Below are positions 11,499 through 23,119 of a stretch of 64,000 nucleotides of DNA, piece by piece (positions within the stretch are counted from its first letter, which is position 1; each line of letters begins with the position of its first letter). The DNA is taken from the NCBI RefSeq assembly GCF_937616625.2, contig NC_065577.1:4691001-4755000 (forward strand). The letters are read 5' to 3'. Below the pieces are notes generated by a model. That model worked only from the letters and a program-made list of their open reading frames with translations. It searched no databases and was not told where the DNA came from. The translations under genes were made by a program, and so were the position numbers. The stretch is from Mercurialis annua (lineage: Eukaryota; Streptophyta; Magnoliopsida; Malpighiales; Euphorbiaceae).

Positions 11499-13507
11499 AA
11501 TTTTGGATCCAACAGTCAACTTTGTCTTGGGCACAACATATCCAAAAATGAGCCTGATCCAACGGTTAAATTGGGAGATATGCATGTTCTCAAAACATGT
11601 CAGATTCAGAAGGTACACGAATACATCATCGATTAAAAACCGAATACAAATCAAATCGCCATCTAAAACTCACACGACACATGCGACACATACAAGATAC
11701 AACTCAAACCCCAAACAAAGTGTCACACTTGCTAAGTCCACCATTAACAATCCAAAACTAAGTCGGAAGCACAACGAAACCATGACGGAAAAATACGGGA
11801 TATTACAATAAGTGTAGCGGGCGCGACCTGCGAACTGTTCAGTTCGCTGATTTCTATTTAGAGGCCCCTTTTTCGACCTAAATCAGTTTTACAGTTTTCT
11901 AAAAACCCTAAAACGGCTAGAGCTATGATTTTACTCATTCCCACACCCCTCCCTTGCTAGATTGATCTTTGGTAAGTATTCTAAGCCTATTTCCTTTGTT
12001 ACATTCATTGGTTCCTTAGTCTTTTCAATTTGGATTCAATAGCTCTTGGTTATTATATGATTTGTAGGCTGATTTTGGATTATATATTTTTGGATTTTCT
12101 CTATTTGATTGTTCTTAGTCCATTCAAAAGGTATGTAACCCTTTCTCTTGCGTTTTTGCTTTGAAATTCGTTGATTGTCGTGGTGGATTCATACTTTGGG
12201 TGTTAAGAGATTTGTTTTCTGTTTTACTTAATTTTAAAATCTGGAAACGTTGATTTGGTATTGATTTTGCCTTTTGAATGTTCATTATACGTTGGGTGGA
12301 TTGGATGGATTGATTAGGTTGAGAAGTGTATTAAATGGTTGATGATCTTGAGTTAAAATACAGTTTTGGACATTCATTAAAATCTGGAAATTTATTTTAA
12401 GTCTTGAATCTTAGGTTATTGGTTATGGATAATACATTGGGTGCTTTGGAATATTTGGCTAAGATAAGTATGATGATTAATTGTGGTTTTAACAAGATTA
12501 ATTCACTGATTTTGAGTGGTTTAATGTGGCTGGGAATATTTTCAAAGGATTCATTTTTAAAGAGTTAAAATAAGTACTTTGGGTGTCTAATTGATTAATT
12601 TTGTATTCGATGATTTGGGTTGTTTTGTGGCTCACTTTGGATAATTTTGATCAAGTTGATAAGGACTGAAAATTGTGTTTTATAAACTGTTTTTATAAAC
12701 AAAAATATGTTAGTTTACGATGGGTTTCTTTGATAATCATTGGTTGTCGTGGCATATAAGTTGTAGAGATTCTTACAAAGGTTTTAGTGCTATTTAAGTT
12801 TGTATTTCAGATTTGAATTTAAGCCTTTAAAAAATGTTTAAATCATACTAATTTCATTTAAGGTGGCTTATTTAAGTGAGATATATTTTGGGTGGAACTT
12901 GCCAAGTGTTGGCAAGTTATATGACTTTTTGCTTCTTATGGTTATGGCATGGTTAAGCTATAAATTGAGTTCTTGTTTTCAAAAGACTTTGGTTTATTTT
13001 TAAGGACTTTGGTTTTACTTTGGTTTATACATTAGTATACGTTTGGGTCGGGTTAGACTTGTGTCGCCCGACATGTTGTGTTGAGATGAGGCTAACACAC
13101 TAATTCGGGAAAACTCTTTGGTATTAAAAGAACTATTTAAGTTTTTAAGAACTTCGGATTTGATTTCAAAAGCAAGAACTCATCAAAGCTTAACTTGTTA
13201 TATGTTGATATGGATTCTTTGGTTTGTACTTTGGTTGTGGATTGAGATGCTAATCATGTGTGGTGTCTAGTATTCTTAGACTTAGGGGTTGAATTGATTT
13301 TAACTTATGCTTTACTTCTTAGAATCGTTGACTGCTCGTGCTTCAGAGTTGAACCAGGTTTAGTTGCTTACCAGGTTATCACGTGGATGCGCAAGCAATG
13401 AGTTTATAATGTTATTTACCACTTTACTAAATACCGCAAATTATTGTAGTATATCAACTGTTTACGAATTATTTTAAGTGATTATGGATCTGGATTGGAA
13501 CGATCTA

Positions 13508-13527
13508 CTCGATAGACGAGTATCGAG
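13508..13527 (+). other. Conserved LTR stem-loop, family C copy
   Basis: CTCGATA-GACGAG-TATCGAG: seven pairs, six-base loop, with the flanks GGAACGATCTA and ACTGTGTGCACCAGT matching those of the other LTR families. The closing pair is A-T where the 9829 copy has G-C, a compensatory change. Confidence 0.8.
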
Positions 13528-14202
13528 ACTGTGTGCACCAGTAAGTACTTTGGGATTGGCTGACCAATGTCTGGTCTACTTTGAGAATTGATGAGGATTT
13601 GTTCCCATCTACTTTGGGTTATATACGTTTGATTTCATTTCAATATTGCATTCCACAATCAAGTATATAAGTATATTAGTATAAAAGGATTTGGTTTTAA
13701 GGTTTTATTCTTAATAAATGTAAATAGCATTATGAACTCATCTCAGTATATCTGACCCCGTTGTTTTCCCAAATTTTTCAGGTTTTGATTGAAAGCTTGG
13801 TCATCTCTGATTCTTTATTCCTCGGAGGTTTTTATGCTGTTTAAACTAGTCAACTGTTTTAAACTTTTAGAACGCAGTAGAGCTAGTTTATTTATTTATG
13901 GATATTTTATTTTAGTTGTCGGATTTGTCCGATTGGTTTGTTATTACTTTTGGCATGTATACTTTGGTTTATATTGTTATATATAAGGCATGTTGTTGAT
14001 TCTCATATTTTAGCCGAGCATTTCAGATATTTAAGTTGTTATATAAACTGTTAGACTTAAGTTGCAGTCTCGGTTGCCCCCGACCAGTGGTTTTCTTGCA
14101 GGATTATATGTTGTATGTTTATCCGCGAGACTTGCTACGGATTTTGGTACGATTATACCATACCCTACCGCCGGTTGCAATCCATAAAATTGGATCGTGA
14201 CA

Positions 14203-14778
14203 CATATTCCTATTCAAACTCATACGATCCCTAATAGGAATCCCTTTTCTATTTGTATTATACTAGGTATTCTCAAATTACTATTATATAAGGAGGTTGA
14301 AATATTTCAAAACCAAGGACATCTTACAATTATTTTGACTGTTACATAGAAAAGAGTGACTTAATCATCAGTGTGTTTATAAGATGAAACATCTAATCAG
14401 CGTTCTGACCTATGTTTTGCAGATTGACCCGTCAAGAAGACCAACTCCATTAATTATCATTAATAAAATCAAACAATTTTAAAAGCTAATAAATTTTAGG
14501 ATTAATTTCATAAAAAGTCACGATCTTTATATTAAATTTGATTTACTCACGACCTTTAAAAGTTGTCATATAAAATCACGATCTTTCATTTTTTTTAAAA
14601 TTTCTTTCAAAGTTGTGATTTTTTTATGAAATTAATCCTAAATTTTATAAGTAGGTCTAAATTAGAGGTTTTATATACTTTTTTCAATTTTTAAAATTGA
14701 CATTGTAGAATGTCAAAATTATTTTTTAGAAATATATATATTTGGCAAATTAATCAAAACAACAGATATAAAAAAGAC
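14203..14778. repeat. Direct repeat X, left copy (partner 27655-28231)
   Basis: Starts exactly at the end of the 8821-14202 LTR and matches 27655-28231 with small differences over its length, including ACTATATAAGGAG, the block CAGCGTTCTGACCT and TCCGTCAAGAAGA. TATAAGG and the following leader-like sequence suggest a copia-type LTR promoter, but I could not find TG...CA ends. Contains a small hairpin MITE (14498-14640) that is also present in the right copy. Confidence 0.6.
14498..14640. mobile_element. Short hairpin MITE in repeat X
   Basis: AGGATTAATTTCATAAAAA at the left is the inverse of TTTTTTATGAAATTAATCCT at the right, and the inner sequence (CACGATCTTT..., ...AAAGTTGTGA) is also inverted. 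It belongs to the same group as the larger TIR element at 28857-29593. Confidence 0.6.
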
Positions 14779-15443
14779 TTGGCTAAATAGACTGAAAAAA
14801 TCCTGACCTTTGTTTTATTTTTCAATTCCACCCCGACGTAACAATTTTTTCAATTATACCCTATTTTGCATTTTTAGTTTTCAATTGCACCCTGAATTAA
14901 AAACATTAAATGAATTTATTATTATAAGGATTAAAATATATAAAACAAATACATTTAAGGATTAGTTCATATTTTTTTTCATTTGGCTAAATTCAAACAA
15001 ATTCTTAAACTTAAATAAAACTCAAATAAATCCTACAAATAAAAATAATTTTTTTTATTTTTTATTTAGTTTCTGGAGGAGGAGCAGCTGCTCCTCCTCC
15101 GGTAGCTCTTGGCCTGAGGAGCTGCTGCTCCTCAGGCAAGGAGCAGATCTGCTCCTCGTTGAGGAGCAAAAGTTCCTCAACAGAGGAGCAGTTCTGCTCC
15201 TCCGTTGAGAAGCTGCCGGAGGAGGAGTAGCTGCTCCTCCTCCGAAAATTTTAATTTTTTTAATTAATTTAAATTTAATTTTTTTTTATTTGTAGAGAAG
15301 GTTTTTTTGGTATAATTTATAACATCAAAGGATTTTTAGGTTTTTTAATAAAAATGAAGGACCTATTTTAAATATTAACCAAATGAAAAGAGTTCAATTT
15401 AATGTATCAGGGTGCAATTGAAAACTAAAGATACAGACTTCAT
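14779..15443. mobile_element. Remnant of a TIR DNA transposon
   Basis: TTTCAATTGCACCCTGA near 14880 is mirrored by TCAGGGTGCAATTGAAAAC near 15410, and CATTTGGCTAAAT (about 14980) by ATTAACCAAATG (about 15380), so the segment is an inverted-repeat element. The left arm extends further (GGCTAAATAGACTG from 14780) than the right, which is cut by the LTR fragment at 15444. The centre carries a palindrome array (15075-15244). No transposase coding is visible. Confidence 0.55.
15075..15244. repeat. GGAGGAGCAGCTGCTCCTCC palindrome array
   Basis: Repeated palindromes built on GAGCAGNTGCTC and GAGGAGC...GCTCCTC: GGAGCAGCTGCTCC at both ends, GAGCAGATCTGCTC, GAGGAACTTTTGCTC-type pairs and GGAGCAGTTCTGCTCC between. 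The whole 170-bp block also has dyad symmetry, since both ends read GGAGGAGGAG...CTCCTCCTCC. GC-rich in an extremely AT-rich neighbourhood. Confidence 0.75.
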
Positions 15444-16291
15444 TTCATCTCATTTTCACGTTAAACTTCGCATCCACCTAGGGTTTTCATTTCTCGTCCG
15501 AATTTTACTATTCTCGTTGCAAAACGATCATAAATCGAAGAGCTATCAAGGTGAGCATGTCATTTTGCTGTTTATTTGATTGTATTTGATGGGTTTTTGA
15601 TAGAAAGGTTAGGGTTACAGTGAAACCGTACCGATTATGCGTATTTGATTCGTTTTAAGCGTTTTTCACATGCTATTGATGGATTTAGGTGTTGTTTTGA
15701 TGTCGGATGTGTTCAGGAGTGTCTCAAGCATGTCAGATTGAGTTGCCGAGAGGCTTTGTAGCTAATAGGGCTTGTTGCCCCGACCTCACGTCGCGCCAGC
15801 TAAGGGCGCGACGCGAAGATGATGGTCGCGACACGAAGGTCCTCTTTGCGATGCGACACACCTTGGCACGACGCGACACACCTTGGCACGACGCGCCAAG
15901 GCTTGGCACGACGTGACAAGGCTAGGCTCGGGCTTCCTAGGTCGTTTTTGAACGCTTTAGATACACAGAACTTGAACGTAATGTTTCTTGAGTCAATAGG
16001 AGCTTTCGGACTTCGATTTAACAATGAAATGGACGTGCAGTTGCAACATTTGGATGATAAAGTTTGAACGTATAGTTCAATGCTAAGGAGTTAGGTTTAT
16101 TAGTAAACCTAAAGTTTGTATTGAGGTGTTATATCGATAAGATTAGATAGTATATGACATGATTGGACGCGATTAGAACTCGACGAGTTACGTGTATGTG
16201 TATATTAATATTGAGTCTAGAATGTCTATAGAGTTAGATTCTTACTCAAGTTATATTTGTTTGTTTCCTAGATCTGGCGAGGCAATCACCT
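15444..16291 (+). repeat. Fragment of a Ty3 LTR related to the 38757 element
   Basis: Plus-strand LTR middle part: a leader, a 5' splice site ATCAAG|GTGAGC (15550/15551), a CACGACGCGCC/GGCGCG repeat cluster (15787-15922), GAGTCTAGAATGTC and a 3' splice site TTTCCTAG|ATCTGGCGAGGC (AG 16270-16271). The order and the spacing (721 bp) match the 38757 LTR, whose equivalent interval is 694 bp and whose next exon starts ATCCAGCGAGGC. Right end is cut by the Athila-like LTR at 16294. Frames at 15707-16067 look like products of the repeat cluster, not genes. Confidence 0.65.
15787..15922. repeat. CACGACGCG / CGCGACG repeat cluster in LTR fragment
   Basis: Short direct and inverted repeats of GGCACGACGCG and its variants (CGTCGCGCC, GGGCGCGACGCG, GTCGCGACAC, TTGGCACGACGTG) spaced by about 20 bp. 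Lies inside the predicted leader intron of the LTR fragment. Confidence 0.7.
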
Positions 16292-16293
16292 AC

Positions 16294-17030
16294 TGATAGG
16301 AGTAAAATACTCCTATATCTAGAGTCGTTTCCATTACGTTTTGATACATTTTAGCACGTCATTTGAGGCATTTGGTGTCTTATCTTATGTGTATGCATTT
16401 CAGGAGGATTGGAGCGTAATGGAGACTATTTGGCCCAAAAAGTGGAAAGAACCGGCAAAGAATCGATTCGACAAAGTCTTGAAGCAAGAAAACGGCGAAG
16501 AGGCCTTTTTAAAGGAGGTCACGATCTGGACCTTGAGGGTCACGATCTGGACCAGGCATGAAAATGGAACTGAGAGGAATGCTCTAAGGAAGGTCATGAT
16601 CTGGACCTGAGGGTCACAATCTGGACCATTGTGATTTAGTGTAATTGCTCTAATTGTGTTTAGTGCTACGAGAGTAGGTTGAGCATTGATTAGTTGTGAT
16701 TTTGTAGATCTTTGAGGCTCGAGAGAGCGGGAGTTGCGATTTAGAAACGCTCGGCCCTCGTTTTATGACCCAAGACCCGAATACCGAGAATGCATGACCT
16801 AGATGGATTGTCGACCTCCAAACCTCGTTTATCATTTGAATTCTCGTTAATTGTTAATCGTTTTAGTCTTTTATAATTGTTAAATTAGTTGTTAATTGCT
16901 AGATTAGTGTTAGTTGATGGTTAATTGTTTAGTTGTTACTAGAAACTAATCTCTTTTCATTGCTTTCCGAATTGAAGTTCAAAATTATATTTCACTCACT
17001 TTAAAACTCTCATCTCTATGGGTTCGACAT
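16294..17030 (+). repeat. Athila-like LTR, 5' part, short form
   Basis: Begins TGATAGGAGTAAAATACTCC like the LTRs at 8605 (minus) and 60144, and includes the late block CACTTTAAAACTCTCATC...GGGTTCGACAT that lies about 45 bp before the end in relatives. It is therefore a shorter subfamily, or has an internal deletion. Cut at 17030 by the 17031 element; the missing end is not found on the other side of that element. Contains four copies of GGTCACGATCTGGACC (16517-16626). Confidence 0.7.
16517..16626. repeat. GGTCACGATCTGGACC repeats in LTR
   Basis: Two pairs of a 16-bp imperfect palindrome (GGTC...GACC arms, CGATC centre), each pair separated by about 4 bp and the pairs by about 40 bp. The third and fourth copies have one change each. 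Equivalent in kind to the palindrome arrays of the other LTRs. Confidence 0.75.
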
Positions 17031-18192
17031 TGTCACGACCCGATTTCCGCCTCGAAACTCGAGCCGAGACCGGCGCTAGGGAATGGGAATGGTTGTTCCG
17101 AAACCCGTAGCAAGCCTAAAACCTCTATAAATTTTTCGCCTCCTAAATACAAATCTAGATCGTATCTCGCGTACGACCCGTTTTCAGAAAACACCGTTAA
17201 AATATTTTTCCGTTTAACGTGGAAAACACATTCTGAAAATATTCATATAAGCGAAATCGCGTTTTCAGAAATGCTGGTTGAATAACCCTAGTTATTCTGA
17301 CCCACGCGCATTTCTGAAAACCGGTGCGGTGGTACAGGGACTTAGCTCACGTGCCTTGCCTCGCAGGCAGCCCTGTTTCAAACCGCGCACCCGAACAATA
17401 TGTTTAATAAAATATATCGAACACTTTCCTTTTCAAAGCGTTATATCAAACGTATTTAAAAACATGCACAGCAGGCACACAAACGTAAGGCCAGCTAAAC
17501 TACACACAGTGTCTTTGCAGACCAAAGACACGAAGCTAGGCCCACCCGTAGGGGACACCATAAAACACCATATGCCTATTAAGTAGCCACTTATTAGAGC
17601 TAGACAAAAGTCAGGTTCCTATCAGAGTATATAGACAAAGGAGCCATGACGTGACCACAGGCATATCAAACCTATATACACTATTGCAGCATCTAAGAGT
17701 TTAAAGTGTTATATACATAACAACAAGATAAGCTTCCCTGATGGAAAAGGGTGGAAGCTCGACCAGACCCGGTAGCTAAGTACCTGAAAATGATAAACAA
17801 CAACGGGGTCAGAAATATAAAATATTTCTGAGTGAGTAGATAGGTTTACAGTTAAATACCAAAATCGCATATATACAAAATATCGGTATATAAAAATATT
17901 ACCAGTCCTCGATCCAAATGAAACCCTAGTCCTGATTACGTTATAATGCTATCATATATATAATGCATATGCACAACTCTTGTTTAATACAGGATGAACT
18001 GTATACATATGTATCACAGCCATCTTGACTCTGTATAGGGTTGCTGGGCCGGAACTTAAATCACTGCCACCTCAGGACTACCCATTAGGTTCAAGCCGCT
18101 TAGCAAGCATCTGGCTTAAAACCTAATCTCAATATGTATGCTTATAATATTTACCTCTCATCTAGTTCATTAACACCGGTGATCACACAGTC

Positions 18193-18209
18193 CTATTGTT
18201 GCCCAATAG
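18193..18209 (-). other. Conserved LTR stem-loop, family D copy (3' LTR)
   Basis: Sense CTATTG-GGCAA-CAATAG, six pairs with a five-base loop, flanked by GAAACGAGCTAT and GACTGTGTGATCACCGG. The outermost pair of the other families is lost here. Confidence 0.75.
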
Positions 18210-18973
18210 ATAGCTCGTTTCAGTGGATCTTCCTTGGCTAAGTTTCATACTTAGTGCGATTTATGGAGTTAAAACAATTGAATACTAATATTCAAAAGTA
18301 AACAAATGAACTCACAAACACCGCTAGGTCTGGAACTTAATCCTGTGGTTGTGGTCAGACTGCTCGCTAGCTGGTCGGACTAAACACACAAAGCAAACAG
18401 GATAAAATATATCAATATATGTTTCCTATAAAATTTCTAGGTCCTTAAACCCAGATCTAGGTCAAACATATAATCATATAAACATATAGCACTTATGGTC
18501 TGTTTTCTTTTAAAACCATATTATAGATTCTCGTTTTGAGAAAACGTTATAACTTCTCTCTAGAAGTTATTTTAGGTATCACAATACCCTAAGAAAACCA
18601 TTTATAGTATAGACCTAATTGTCAAAACAATTCTCGGTCATATACTAAGTATTTAGCAAAACTGATTGCTAAATCTTTAAAACCATTTAAACGTTGACTT
18701 TAACTCTTTTAAAGTCCATTATAAACGTTTGACTTTGCTTTTAAAATCTCCTTTTAAAAGTCTTTAGGTTTACGTTATAAAACCTTTTCACTTTCTTCTA
18801 TCACAAGTTATCATTTTAAAATATCTAATTTTGATTTAAAAACATTTATTAAAAATGTTTTAGGTTCGGTTGGAAAACACCTCGGGTTATTAGGCGAAAG
18901 CACGTCGGAATCGCCCCCGAAAAGTCCCCCAAAAGACCGGAGAAAACAAACCCCGACATCCCGTCGGGGTTGC

Positions 18974-19227
18974 TGTGCGCCCGCACAGCAGTACTGTGCG
19001 GTCGCACAGTACAAACTGTGCGGTCGCACAGCTTGGCTGTGCGGTCGCACAACATTTTCATGCTGTGCGTCCGCACAGCTTGGCTGTGCGGTCGCACAAC
19101 ATTTTCATGCTGTGCGTCCGCACAGCTGATGCTGTGCGCCCGCACAGCATAGTGTGCGCCCGCACACTATGCTGTGCGGTCGCACAGCTCGCTGTGCTCA
19201 CGCACAGCGGGCTGCGCACCCGCACAG
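18974..19227. repeat. TGTGCGNNCGCACA palindrome array, 12 units
   Basis: Twelve 14-bp palindromes, TGTGCG-NN-CGCACA, where NN is CC, GT or TC; the last two are degenerate (TGTGCTCACGCACA, TGCGCACCCGCACA). Arms are nearly invariant and spacers vary, several extending the dyad (for example GCAGTACTGTGCG / CGCACAGTAC). Two adjacent 47-bp segments are exact duplicates. Open frames rich in CVRPHSxxxVRSHS in both strands are by-products. Confidence 0.9.
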
Positions 19228-19581
19228 CCCCGGAAACAAATTTCCGGGACCTCCCGTCCTACTTAAAACGTCCAAAAACGCTATTCTAACGTCCACAATC
19301 ACATATACACAATCCAAAATCAATACGGACGTTTAAAACGATAATTCGATACGGTAACCGTTTATAAACGAGTTTATATTCGAAATAATTCGAAATAAAC
19401 GTTTAATACGGATATAATACCTCGATTACGTGAGTAATCGTTGAAGAAATTGAGTTAGAATCGAGAAACGGATCGAACGGACGAAACCCTAATCGTCGCC
19501 GCACGTTCAGAGCTTAGCAGCTCTTTATTCTTTCTTCTGAGAAAGAAATGAGGCTTCTGCCTCTTATTTTCAAAGCAAGTG

Positions 19582-19592
19582 TTATATATATA
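19582..19592 (-). promoter_or_regulatory. TATA box of the non-autonomous element's LTR
   Basis: TATATATATAA on the minus strand, 550 bp into the LTR; the same sequence is in the other LTR (near 27009-27019). It would start transcription near 19555, putting the palindrome array in the transcribed leader. Confidence 0.55.
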
Positions 19593-20142
19593 GGAAATGG
19601 TTAAAGTGCAGTTTAGTACTAGCTCAATCATGCACTTTAAACCAACTTCTAAACTAGTCGTCCGTAGCCTAAACGGAAACGATTTCCAAATTTCGTGAAA
19701 ATTTTACCAAAAATCTAATAAAATATAGAAAGAATAAAAATATAATTTTTATTCCCATCCGACTTATATTTTATTCTTAATAAATCATTTTTGATTTATT
19801 AAGCCCGCATTGACTGCGCTTGATAAAATTTCTGCTTCCAAATTTTATCAAATTTTCACGATAACCTTTTTAAAATATTTCGCGAATATTGGCACCAAAA
19901 ATATTCGCTAGGGACTTATGAATTATTCTGCACCCAATTCATAAATCCATATTCTCTCCGTTAACTATATAACTAATCAAATTTAAATTCTAAAAATTTA
20001 AATTTGCAATCCTATAGCCATATTAAAAATTTAGGAACACTTGTAAATTAAATTTATCTTTAAATTTAATTTACCTACTTCCGTCTAATAAAATATTAGA
20101 CACGTGGCTATATTTTATTCCTTAAATTTCCGGGTTATTACA

Positions 20143-20157
20143 TTCTCTCCCCCTTAT
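20143..20157 (-). other. Polypurine tract
   Basis: Sense ATAAGGGGGAGAGAA directly before the 3' LTR start TGTAATAACC, preceded by TCGAGGACGAATTTA, a motif shared with the 38757 and 8821 elements. Primes plus-strand DNA synthesis. Confidence 0.8.
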
Positions 20158-23119
20158 ATAAATTCGTCCTCGAATTTACATATACTTACTTTTCACTTAT
20201 AATCCAAATTTTACTTATACTTATTCTCACTTCATGCTTTGGAAAGTATAGCACCATCTTGACTGGCGTCTTCAATCATATTCCTCTTCCTCGCTGTTGT
20301 TCTCATCATCTGTTTGAACTTCCGTTTTACAAACAGATTATCCACTTTGTATACTCCTCTTGATCCTATAACTCGTATAGAGTATCTTTTACTCCTTAGC
20401 TTAGCGTCTTGCAACCATTCCAAGGACTAATCTCTAGTCTTTCTTGCTAAGCGATCCAAGTGTGTAAGTTAGCATCATTTAACTTACTCCAGGGTTATCA
20501 TAAAACTAGGTTACCTTTGCTAGTTTCTGATAACTATACTTTTAGTATACCACCTTTGTCGCATATCTTTATTTATTTATTTATTATTTTTTTTTCTTTC
20601 TTTAACTTTTCTTTTCAACCTTAGTTGTTTGTTTATGGCTCATCTTATTATTGAGATGACTTTTAGTATATTTTATGATTACTGTTTCATAACTAACCAC
20701 TCATCTTTTAGTTTCCTTATATTTCTATACCTTGTATAGAATGTCCTTTTTTTTTTTTTTTACTCCTCAATCTATAGTAACTTCCTGTTACAGATTGGGT
20801 AACTGATCTCCTCTCTTGCCGGAATGTGGTTGCACAGGTGTGGGTGTGGTTATAATCTAACTATCTCACTATAGAGCACCTTGTAACTTCCTTTATAATC
20901 ACCGCAAAACTATACTTTCATTCCTAGTTTTCGGGATTTCCAATGTTAATTAGACTTCTTAACTTCTTCTCCATACACATATCTTCATTGTTCACAGCTA
21001 ACAGTTTTCATAACTGTGCTATAGCTGTTACTATCATGTTTAATTAACTGACTATCAACTGTAGCTCCATTTTCAAAACATTTTACATTAAAACAAAATG
21101 TTCATTAAATATTTTCCACTTTTAGTCGGCCATGCATTATGTATTTCTGGCCCGACATTCAAAATACATGTACGTTACATGTATATTCCGTTACCAGTCA
21201 GCCTAGACTTCACAGTCATATGGCCCGGTTCTCGGAATTTATCTTTTGAAATTACTGTCTCAACACAGTTTTCAAATTCATTTTGTATACATATATGGAG
21301 CTTATGTTGACAATTCCAAGCTAACTAAAGTTTACACTTATTATCGTGATCACTTGCGCTTTTGGCTCACTGCCAAAATTCACGCAAGTTTCACAGCATC
21401 ACCTCCATCTTCAAGCATCATATACCTCTCTGTTCGTCAATCGCAACGGTTAAAACTTAGATAACCGTCCTGGGATTATCCTATCCCAATATCAAACCGA
21501 TCTAACGGTTCGATCACTAGTTACTGAGGTTTTACTACACTTTATCAGTTTTCAGATAACATCTGAAACTTACTCCTTGAGTTCTTTATTCTCATCTCTT
21601 TCTTACTTTGGTAACATTTCCATTTATGTTAATCCAAGGTTTATTATACTGTTTAAGTATATTGTTTATTCATTAAAAAATTAATGATCCTTTAATAATG
21701 AATACCTTATTTGACACGACTTCACAAAGTCTGTCTGTCGTTAACATAATCAACAACTCTCTTTATTCAAATCAGAACTAGTAGTGTAACTACTTGGTTC
21801 TGAAAATTATTTTCCTTTTCATCATCTTTCTTTTAGTTGATTATTGTTTACTGGGTTTAAGTGCTGAGGTTTACTCCTCTCAGACTTATGAGTTTTGGTT
21901 TATCTAACCACTCGTTTGGATTTAAGAGATATGTCCTTTACTGACATCTGCTCTGTCTGTAAGACCAATCTCATATCCATTTTAATTAAACACATGCGTA
22001 TGACTTTGTTCACCGACAGTTACTTGAAGTCAAACTAACCGAGTTGTGTTTAATTATATCCTACTCTCTCTTATATTAATCGCAATTATCTTCTATTATC
22101 TACTCTTGAACTTTTATTCATTATAAAAGTCCATCACTAGACTTACCTCTTAGTCTTTAGAGTAAGAATGTAAATTCTCACTTCCTACTCTTCTCAATCC
22201 TTATTAGTTTCTGATGTTTCGGAATGAAACATTAGAATCCAGATCTTTATTGTTTATTATAAACAATAAAAATCACGACATCTTATTTTCGCTATCTTGT
22301 ATCCTATCTTGACATTATTACAGAGTTTTCGTTTGAGTATGCTTACATTTTAAAACAAATACAGTTTGTTTTGTAAACAAATTGTTTCTCAACAATTTAT
22401 TTCACAAAATTTTGTTTTATAAACGAATGGTTTCTCAAACCAATCGTTTCAAACATATGTGCATATACACATATTCACCCACATATATAAATATATGTGT
22501 GTACCAGCTGGATTTTTTTTTTTATTTATCTCTTCAAAACTGTGAATCTAACAATTCACATTTTAAAACTTTTGTACAATTGTGGCTCAGGGTGATGACA
22601 TCTCTCATCCCCAAAGAGTTGCTATATATCCTCTTTCTCTTTGATATACTAATATACATGATGCATGTCCTATCAAAAATCATTTTGTATAAGTATATGG
22701 AATTCAAGTATTCCTTTTTCTATAGTGATTGTTGCAATATGCATTCATGATGCATCTGAGCACAATAATACATTCTTTTAAAACAAAACTGCAATACTCA
22801 CTTTGTAAGCTTCTTTCAAACTACTTCTTCGTAACATTTCAAGTTTCTTAATCCTAATACTTTATCCTCACATTAGGATTATTATTGCTTCACATCATTT
22901 GGTTGTTTATCAATAATTATTGATTTCTATTTTAAGGATGCACGTTTTTTAACATCCCTAACTTGTCAATTCTCATTTCTCATTCATCTTTTAATGTTTA
23001 CTTGTATGTGTATTTCTTTTTGTTTAAGGATATAATTTATATCTGTAGTTTATGTTTTTCAATTCTAACGCGAATATTGAAAACACATAAACAGACTAAC
23101 TTAAACATTAAACACATAA
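20158..23119 (-). other. Non-coding interior of the non-autonomous element
   Basis: About 3 kb between the gag-like frame and the 3' LTR. It is strikingly pyrimidine-rich on the plus strand (A/G-rich in element sense) with repeated TTTACTTATACTTAT-like tracts. Longest sense frame is 63 codons (20423-20232), unlike any known domain. No RT, RNase H or integrase motif was found in either strand. It occupies the place of pol. Confidence 0.7.

Larger units (their letters stand above)
9070..11807 (-). mobile_element. Ty3/gypsy solo LTR (2,738 bp) with 5-bp target duplication
   Basis: Minus strand TGTAATATCCCG... to ...GGGTCGTGACA, flanked by ataag at 9065-9069 and 11808-11812. It has no internal region. 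In sense order: a GGCGCGA/TCGCGCC repeat cluster (11498-11381), a clear TATA box TATAAATA (11355-11348), a 5' splice site TTTG|GTAAGCG (cut 11239/11238), a 3' splice site TTGTCTAG|ACTC (AG 10058-10057), a stem-loop (9829-9847), GACCCCGTTG with a CAG at 9502, and the U5 end shared with the LTR at 2343. A short (TA)n run is present near 9905-9930. Confidence 0.93.
8821..14202 (+). repeat. 3' LTR of a plus-strand Ty3 element, interrupted by a solo LTR
   Basis: Begins TGTAACACCCCG straight after a polypurine tract and ends GGATCGTGACA; without the inserted 9070-11812 segment it is about 2.64 kb. Contents in order: GGGCGCGA repeats (9035-9069 and 11819-11835), a strong 5' splice site CTTTG|GTAAGTATT (11971/11972), a 3' splice site TTCTTAG|AATCG (AG 13321-13322) ahead of GACTGCTCGTGCTTCAGAG, a stem-loop (13508-13527), GACCCCGTTG with a polypyrimidine run ending in CAG at 13781, and the U5-type end. 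The open frames inside it look non-coding. Confidence 0.85.
17031..20142 (-). repeat. 3' LTR of the non-autonomous element (3,112 bp)
   Basis: Sense order from 20142: TGTAATAACCCGG, a TATA box TATATATATAA (19592-19582), a leader, a possible 5' splice site ATCGAG|GTATTA (19421/19420), a 12-unit palindrome array (19227-18974), a 3' splice site TGTGTTTAG|TCCGACC (AG 18381-18380), a stem-loop (18193-18209), GACCCCGTTG with TTTTCAG at 17784, and the U5 end to TGACA at 17031. 48 bp longer than its partner because of one extra 47-bp repeat unit and one base. Confidence 0.92.

Noticed and set aside
11235..11811. Frames of 93-164 codons on both strands over the GGCGCGA cluster
   Set aside because: They lie in LTR promoter sequence and depend on the repeat cluster; no start context or domain.
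18811..19336. Several overlapping open frames on both strands (60-104 codons) rich in CARTA, VRPHS and CDRT motifs
   Set aside because: They are translations of the TGTGCGNNCGCACA array in all frames; a palindrome array lacks stops on both strands. The same applies near 26284-26762.
22382..22750. 122-codon frame inside the non-autonomous element on the plus strand
   Set aside because: Antisense to the element, low complexity (Phe/Tyr/Ile-rich from AT-rich DNA), and no recognisable domain.
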